64,000 nucleotides of DNA, taken from the NCBI GenBank assembly GCA_943788835.1, contig CALSRU010000012.1, positions 1 through 64,000 of the forward strand, given 5' to 3'. The stretch comes from an uncultured Pseudomonadales bacterium. Lineage in GTDB: Bacteria > Pseudomonadota > Gammaproteobacteria > Pseudomonadales > UBA7434. Shown one piece after another: positions 59,329 to 64,000 of this stretch. The position numbers and the translations under genes were made by a program. The notes below the pieces were generated by a model, which was not told the DNA's origin, did no database searches, and saw only the letters and a program-made list of their open reading frames with translations. Numbering within the stretch: the first letter of the stretch is position 1; each line of letters starts with the position of its first letter.

Positions 59329-59637
59329 CTAATGCTCAAAAGCAAGGCCAATGGAGGAGGGCGTAGCGTAGACTACTTTCATTGTATAGATATCAAAGCT
59401 CTTATCCGAGCAATTGCTCACTACGCCGTCAAGTTGTAACTTAACTCGCGCCCCGCTTTTGGGTAGCTCAACGCTATCTTTGGCTTGCGTGGTAATAGAT
59501 ACCCCTCCCTCAGAAATATTAAACGTGCGCGCCAGCGCAATGGGTTGTCCGGGCATGCATAGTGCTGCGCGCAAACCCACGTTCACGCGGGGGTAGACGC
59601 GTGCATTACTGTTCGATTTATGTTCTGCATTATTCAT
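59329..59637 (-). CDS. PilZ-domain protein
   Basis: The 102-residue single-domain protein has the c-di-GMP-binding pattern RVYPR (RxxxR) near residue 13 and NISEGGVSI (the [DN]xSxxG motif) near residue 40. Both are intact, so it should bind c-di-GMP. The ATG at 59637 follows an AGGG in the right place; a TTG three codons upstream is also open. The partner is unknown. It might sense the same second messenger as the GGDEF-EAL protein at 45-47 kb. Confidence 0.85.
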   Translation of the reverse strand: MNNAEHKSNSNARVYPRVNVGLRAALCMPGQPIALARTFNISEGGVSITTQAKDSVELPKSGARVKLQLDGVVSNCSDKSFDIYTMKVVYATPSSIGLAFEH

Positions 59638-60191
59638 AAGTATCAACCCTGTATAATTGAGCTGCGAGAGATAGACGATTTCTCCAGGCTATTTTTTTCA
59701 AGCTATAAAAATCTAAATTTACAATAACGTGCTCTTCAGGAGGTGTTTCAGCAAAAACTATGCCTAACGTCTTTTTTGTAGTGCGCTGCAACGCATTTGC
59801 CTATCTATCGATCATTTCTGTTATTCAACGTACAAAAAATTTCGCTTTTCTTAAATGATGGAGAGTGTTGCGCCTTGAAAGGGTCGGGCGTTAGGCTTGT
59901 AATGGATTTGGTATTGGTGAGCTGCCAAGCATATGGTTGCTTATTGATCATAAGGCGACGAGTTCTTGACGCAAATTTGCATAAAGCAAATACTCGTCGT
60001 TGGCGTTATTCGCTAACGAATTAATTGCTACAAATATTCACCACCTCGACTGCTGCGTTTTAAACAATTTTCTGAGTAAATCATGCAAAATGACACTGCA
60101 AGGTTCGTTATTATGGCGAGGCTCAATTCAGTGTTGTATAGATCGAGCGCGTCTCTAGTTCTTTACTAATCAGGATTATTTTGGAGCGACT
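59638..60191. other. Long intergenic region with hairpins, leader of the OmpA-like gene
   Basis: This 554-bp stretch lies between the PilZ gene (leftward) and the OmpA-like gene (rightward). It contains a perfect 8-bp inverted repeat GCCTAACG (59762-59769)/CGTTAGGC (59889-59896). A second pair is CGACGAGT (59956-59963)/ACTCGTCG (59992-59999), which encloses the palindrome GCAAATTTGC (59971-59980). A compact hairpin CGTTGGCG-TTATT-CGCTAACG (59998-60018) with one G-U pair follows. An open frame at 59797-60024 looks spurious. No convincing promoter was found. Confidence 0.55.
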
Positions 60192-61325
60192 ATGAGCAAA
60201 ATATATTTCACAGCGGCTGTTACAGTCTTAGCTTTAGCGCAGTCATCAATTAGTGTCGCTGAAAACAGCGGTTTTATGGTCACACCCAGTATTGGCTTTT
60301 TTAATTATGAAGACGATCGCGTCGAGGCCCCTGCAATTACCGGCGAGTTAGATGATGAGCTTTTTGGATCACTCGGGCTTGGGTACCGCTTTGCTAGCCC
60401 TTGGGCAGTCGAGTTAGTTTATAAGTACGGGGAGACAGAAACGAAAGCCACCTTGGTCGACGTGAAGTACCAAGGCGCCCATTTAGATGGGCTTTATCAT
60501 TTTGATAATGACAGCAATCTGACACCTTATTTGGCTTTCGGTGCGGGCTATGCCGAGCTAGAAAGCGATGCGAATTCAAAAAATGTTGACGAAACCAACT
60601 TGAATGCAGGTGGAGGCGTTAAGTTCGCACTGAACGATTTGCTGTCATTGCGGGCAGACTTACGTGCTTTTAGGGATTTTGACGAGAAAAATATCGACGT
60701 TGCTGCATCACTGGGTTTGCAATTTTTGTTTGGTGGTGAGAAGCCGGCAGTGGTGCCAGTTGACGGCGACGCTGACGGCGACGGTATCAAAGATAGCATG
60801 GATCAATGCCCTAATACTGCGAGTGGTATTCAGGTGGACACTTATGGTTGCGCGCTTGATTCAGATGGTGATGGCGTGGCCAATCATCAAGACAACTGCC
60901 CCGATTCAGAAGCAGGAGCTCTTGTGAAAGCCGATGGCTGCTATCAAATGTTAACGGCAACTGAAGAAATTGAATTAGAAATTAACTTTGCCAATAATTC
61001 TGCTGAAGTTACACCGGCTTATCATGCGGCAATTCAGCAAGCAGCTGATTTCATCAAGCAATATCCGGAAAGCCAAATTGTTATTGAAGGCCATACCGAT
61101 GATCGTGGTGCGGCCAGTTACAATCAGTCACTTTCAGAGCGGCGGGCTAATAACGTTGCGCAGGTGCTGATTACACAGTTCAATATCTCAGCCGACCGAA
61201 TGTCTTCAGTAGGGTATGGCGAAGAGAAACCAATCGCCGATAATACAGCAGAGTCCGGGCGTGCAGCCAACCGACGAGTAATGGCTGTTATTTCAGCTGC
61301 TGTTGAAACCCGGGCGCAAAAATAG
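60192..61325 (+). CDS. OmpA/OprF-family outer-membrane porin
   Basis: The 377-residue protein has a signal peptide (TAAVTVLALAQSSISVA), an eight-strand OmpA-like beta-barrel (about 28-185), and a calcium-binding thrombospondin-type-3-like linker (DGDADGDGIKDSMDQCPNT and DSDGDGVANHQDNCPDS). The C-terminal OmpA domain (about 260-370; IVIEGHTDDRGAASYNQSLS and RRANNVAQVL) binds peptidoglycan. Such proteins link the outer membrane to the wall and act as slow porins. GGAG precedes the ATG by five bases. A strong hairpin terminator lies 54 bp after the stop. Confidence 0.92.
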   Translation: MSKIYFTAAVTVLALAQSSISVAENSGFMVTPSIGFFNYEDDRVEAPAITGELDDELFGSLGLGYRFASPWAVELVYKYGETETKATLVDVKYQGAHLDGLYHFDNDSNLTPYLAFGAGYAELESDANSKNVDETNLNAGGGVKFALNDLLSLRADLRAFRDFDEKNIDVAASLGLQFLFGGEKPAVVPVDGDADGDGIKDSMDQCPNTASGIQVDTYGCALDSDGDGVANHQDNCPDSEAGALVKADGCYQMLTATEEIELEINFANNSAEVTPAYHAAIQQAADFIKQYPESQIVIEGHTDDRGAASYNQSLSERRANNVAQVLITQFNISADRMSSVGYGEEKPIADNTAESGRAANRRVMAVISAAVETRAQK

Positions 61326-61378
61326 TAAGCAGATGTTTTTGCTAGATGAGTATCGGTGGGAGTGTTAGCAGCGAAATA

Positions 61379-61418
61379 TTAACGGCCGCGTGAGCTCGGC
61401 CGTTAATTTTTTCTTTTT
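61379..61418 (+). terminator. Rho-independent terminator after the OmpA-like gene
   Basis: A perfect 10-bp stem, TTAACGGCCG (61379-61388) with CGGCCGTTAA (61397-61406) and an 8-base loop, is followed by a T-rich run (TTTTTTCTTTTT). The mscS ATG begins at 61436, so read-through could still supply that gene. Confidence 0.88.
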
Positions 61419-61435
61419 AAAGAAGGTGTTAAGTA

Positions 61436-62257
61436 ATGACTGTAAATGACTTGGATTTTCAAAAATATGTCGATCTGGCCATTCCGTATGGTATTAAAAT
61501 CGTAATGGCCTTGCTTATCTTTGTCGTTGGCTTATCTGTTATCAAGATGCTGACGACAATGCTTAAACGCACTATGTGTGCACGCAATGTTGATCCAACT
61601 ATTGAAAAGTTTGTGGGGAGTATTGTTTATTACTTGATGTTTGCTTTTGTAGTTATTGCCTCGTTAGGCCAGCTTGGTGTGCAAACGGCTTCGGTCATTG
61701 CCATTTTGGGTGCGGCGGGTTTGGCCGTGGGTTTGGCACTGCAAGGCACTTTATCTAATTTTGCCGCGGGCGTTATGATGATATTACTGCGGCCTATTAA
61801 AGTGGGTGATTATATTGAGGTTGCAGGAGTTGGCGGATCGGTGGCTGAAGTAGCTATTTTTGCCACCACATTGCATACGCCCGACAATAAAACCATTGTG
61901 ATTGCCAATTCGCAGGTTATGGGCGATACCATCGTAAATTACTCTACTCAGCCGCAGCGACGTATTGATCTAGTGGTTGGCGTTGGTTATGGAGCAAGCC
62001 TAGAGCAAGTTAAAAGTGAGCTGCAGCTAATAGCCGATGCCGATCAGCGAATTTTGCATGATAAAGGCGTGACGATTGGCGTTGTAGAGCTTGCCGACTC
62101 GTCAGTGAATTTAGTGTTTCGCACTTGGGTTAATACGGCTGATTACTGGGGTGTAAGGTTCGATTTAACTGAGCGTGTAAAAAATCGATTTGATGAAGTG
62201 GGTATTGAAATACCATTTCCGCAAATGGCTGTTCATACTCATACTTCGACGGCATAA
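61436..62257 (+). CDS. mscS: Small-conductance mechanosensitive channel, MscS family
   Basis: The 273-residue protein has three N-terminal membrane helices. The pore helix has the Gly/Ala packing pattern GAAGLAVGLALQGTLSNFAAG. The cytoplasmic vestibule has RPIKVGDYIEVAGVGG, TPDNKTIVIANSQVMG and the end FDEVGIEIPFPQM. It opens when membrane tension rises in hypo-osmotic shock. Size matches the compact E. coli MscS. AGAAGG precedes the ATG. It lies downstream of the OmpA-like gene and its terminator. Confidence 0.94.
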   Translation: MTVNDLDFQKYVDLAIPYGIKIVMALLIFVVGLSVIKMLTTMLKRTMCARNVDPTIEKFVGSIVYYLMFAFVVIASLGQLGVQTASVIAILGAAGLAVGLALQGTLSNFAAGVMMILLRPIKVGDYIEVAGVGGSVAEVAIFATTLHTPDNKTIVIANSQVMGDTIVNYSTQPQRRIDLVVGVGYGASLEQVKSELQLIADADQRILHDKGVTIGVVELADSSVNLVFRTWVNTADYWGVRFDLTERVKNRFDEVGIEIPFPQMAVHTHTSTA

Positions 62258-62385
62258 GTGATCTCGATAGCTTGAGCTATGGCTGTGCTTATGCGTGACG
62301 TTTATTGTCATCGCCTAGCTTTTATATATAGCCATGTTTCATTTGAAGATTTATTGAAAATCAACGTAAACTGGAGAAAAACTGA

Positions 62386-63099
62386 ATGTATAAGAAATTA
62401 TTAATTGCAAGTTGTGTAGTCGCGGCTTTGCAGGTGAGTGCCGAACCGATCAAAGGCGAAGCTGAATTAGGGTTAGTTGTGACTACCGGTAACTCAGCAA
62501 CCGAAAATCTCAATACTAAACTCAAGCTGACCAAGGTCTCTGGTGAATGGTTGCACGAGGCCAATTTAGGTGCGTTGAGTAGCTCTAATGAAGATCAAGC
62601 AACTGGCGAAGATGAAACTACAGCAGAAAAATATTTTATCAATTACAAAGCCGATCGCACTCTCGATGAGCACAGTTATCTATATGGTGTTACGACTTAC
62701 GAAGATGATCGCTTTAGTGGCTTTGAATATCAGGCTACAGCCGGTGTGGGTTATGGTTATAAAGTGATTGCAGAAGAGGATAAAACACTGTCTGTTGAAT
62801 TGGGCCCTGGCTATCGCATCAATAGCATTGAAGGCGCTTCCAACGAGAATGAAGTAACCCTGCGCGTTGGTGAAAAGTTCAGTTGGCAATTCAGTGACAA
62901 TGCAGAGCTTAACCAGTACCTCACAGTTGAAGGGGGCGAAGACAACACAATTAGCAATTTGGGAGTGGGCATTAAATCGATGCTCAATGGAACCTTGTCG
63001 TTAAGAGTGGGTATTGATCTTAAGCATACGGAAAACCCAGTCGGTGATAAAGATGACATTGACACAGAAACTTACGCAACGATTGGCTATAGCTTCTAA
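62386..63099 (+). CDS. DUF481 family outer-membrane protein (YdiY-like)
   Basis: The 237-residue protein has a signal peptide (MYKKLLIASCVVAALQVSA) and alternating beta-strand pattern (KGEAELGLVVTTGNSATENL, YKADRTLDEHSYLYGVTTYE). It ends in a terminal Phe (ATIGYSF), the usual outer-membrane insertion signal. The DUF481 family is described as salt-induced outer-membrane proteins with unknown substrate. It stands alone with a strong bidirectional terminator after it. Confidence 0.85.
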   Translation: MYKKLLIASCVVAALQVSAEPIKGEAELGLVVTTGNSATENLNTKLKLTKVSGEWLHEANLGALSSSNEDQATGEDETTAEKYFINYKADRTLDEHSYLYGVTTYEDDRFSGFEYQATAGVGYGYKVIAEEDKTLSVELGPGYRINSIEGASNENEVTLRVGEKFSWQFSDNAELNQYLTVEGGEDNTISNLGVGIKSMLNGTLSLRVGIDLKHTENPVGDKDDIDTETYATIGYSF

Positions 63100-63115
63100 A
63101 TAGTTATGCTGCACT

Positions 63116-63148
63116 AAAAAAACGCCGCTTAATTGCGGCGTTTTTTTT
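63116..63148. terminator. Bidirectional Rho-independent terminator between the DUF481 and cysteine synthase genes
   Basis: A 6-bp G+C stem, CGCCGC (63123-63128)/GCGGCG (63135-63140), with loop TTAATT is flanked on the left by an A-run and on the right by eight Ts. It can therefore end transcription from either side. Both flanking genes converge on it. Confidence 0.92.
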
Positions 63149-63194
63149 GAGAGGTATGTTGCATGCAGTAGTTAAAATATGGAGGGCGACTGCT

Positions 63195-64000
63195 TTATAT
63201 TTGTAGCCACTTAGGCACGGGCAAGCCTTTATTCTCGAGAAAAACAGGGTTGAATAATTTGCTTTGGTAGCGCGTGCCATAATCACACAGGATGGTCACA
63301 ATGGTGTGCCCCGGCCCTAGTTCTTTGGCAAGCGCTACGGCCCCAGCCATATTGATACCTGCTGAGCCGCCAACACAAATACCTTCGTGCGCTAACAAAT
63401 TGAATATAAGCGGTAATGCATCACGGTCGTCAATTTGGCAGGAAAAATCTACTACAGCATCGGCTAAATTAGGCGTGATATGGCTAATACCAATGCCTTC
63501 TGCGATTGAATTGCCTTCAGATTTTAACTGTCCGTGTTGATAGTGATTGTATAGCGCCGAACCCATAGGGTCGGCTAAACCAATCTGGATATTAGAATTA
63601 TATTCTTTAAGTCGCTGTGAAACGCCACCTAAGGTGCCGCCGGTGCCAACGGCGCAAATAAAACCATCTACCTTGCCATCCGTTTGCTGCCAGATCTCAG
63701 CGCCTGTGGTTTCGTAATGAATTTGGCGGTTAGCGGTGTTGCCAAACTGATTGGCCCACATCGCGCCGTTGGGCAGTTTTTTATTGAGCTCAGTGGCCAG
63801 GCGTTCGGCTGTATGCGTGTAGTGCTTGGCATCGTCATAAGAGGTGGCCTGTACCAAATGTAAATCGGCGCCAAACAGCTCAAGTGAATCTATTTTCTCT
63901 TTACTTTGTGTCACAGGCATAACTACAACGCTTTTATAGCCTAAGGCGTTAGCCAGTAGTGTTAGGCCTATACCCGTATTGCCGGCAGTGCCTTCAACAA
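63195..64000 (-). CDS. Cysteine synthase (O-acetylserine sulfhydrylase), 5' end outside window
   Basis: About 268 codons of a fold II PLP enzyme are visible. The right-hand edge reads VEGTAGNTGIGLTLLANALGY, which includes the PLP phosphate-binding TxGNTG loop. Next come MPVTQSKEKIDSLELFGADL, GAMWANQFGNTANRQIHYETTG, the glycine loop CAVGTGGTLGGVSQRLKE, GGSAGINMAGAV and CDYGTRYQSKLF. The catalytic Lys lies in the part beyond the window. It uses O-acetylserine (made by CysE, also in the window) and sulfide to make cysteine. The VEGTAGNTGIG form resembles the pseudomonad CysK-like type; I do not assign a symbol. Confidence 0.92.
   Translation of the reverse strand, partial: VEGTAGNTGIGLTLLANALGYKSVVVMPVTQSKEKIDSLELFGADLHLVQATSYDDAKHYTHTAERLATELNKKLPNGAMWANQFGNTANRQIHYETTGAEIWQQTDGKVDGFICAVGTGGTLGGVSQRLKEYNSNIQIGLADPMGSALYNHYQHGQLKSEGNSIAEGIGISHITPNLADAVVDFSCQIDDRDALPLIFNLLAHEGICVGGSAGINMAGAVALAKELGPGHTIVTILCDYGTRYQSKLFNPVFLENKGLPVPKWLQI

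Noticed and set aside
59797-60024. 75-codon ORF in the PilZ-OmpA gap
   Set aside because: Irregular composition, no ribosome-binding site, and it runs through the hairpins; it does not look like a protein.

Overview
The window is chromosomal DNA of a gammaproteobacterium. Three gene orders support this, all of which I know from pseudomonads and their relatives: tatCBA-hisE-hisI-ubiB-ubiJ-ubiE, ponA/pilMNOPQ-aroK-aroB-damX-gltB-gltD-hemE, and comF/bioB-bioF-bioH-bioC-bioD. The moderate base composition, the GlyGly-CTERM protease and the BioH-BioC fusion suggest a marine Cellvibrionales-like lineage, but that placement is an inference. I saw no tRNA, rRNA, CRISPR array, transposase, integrase or phage gene.

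Layout. Positions 1-7.7 kb are a cell-surface polysaccharide/LPS region: a broken glycerophosphotransferase-like gene, a WaaE-like GT2, a GT25, an opposed pair encoding a TupA-type ATP-grasp and a DXD sugar transferase, msbA, and rmlB without its usual rmlA/C/D partners. A secreted reprolysin-like GlyGly-CTERM protease follows. From 9.6 to 26.3 kb lies a mostly minus-strand housekeeping block: Tat translocase, two histidine steps, ubiquinone biosynthesis, HslVU, a SPOR protein, ArgS, PriA and PBP1A, with rpmE (L31) on the plus strand. From 26.6 to 42.9 kb lies a plus-strand block: the type IV pilus alignment/secretin operon, shikimate genes, a DamX-like ATPase, glutamate synthase and hemE.

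From 42.9 to 52.7 kb the genes are again minus strand: cysE, a TrmB-like methyltransferase paralogue, a dual-receiver PAS-GGDEF-EAL protein, an unrecognised 458-residue membrane-anchored protein, modABC and comF. From 52.8 to 57.7 kb is the biotin operon bioB-bioF-bioHC-bioD. The last part holds small conserved proteins, a PilZ protein, an OprF/OmpA-like porin, an MscS channel, a DUF481 outer-membrane protein, and a cysteine synthase that runs off the right edge.

Most of the window is well-understood core metabolism. I found no convincing complete new system. The parts most worth a second look are the accessory glycan region (four-indel gene, TupA/GT32 pair, 39-codon membrane ORF after rmlB), the unrecognised 458-residue protein beside the c-di-GMP protein, the ModA start problem, and the structured 0.55-kb leader upstream of the OmpA-like gene.
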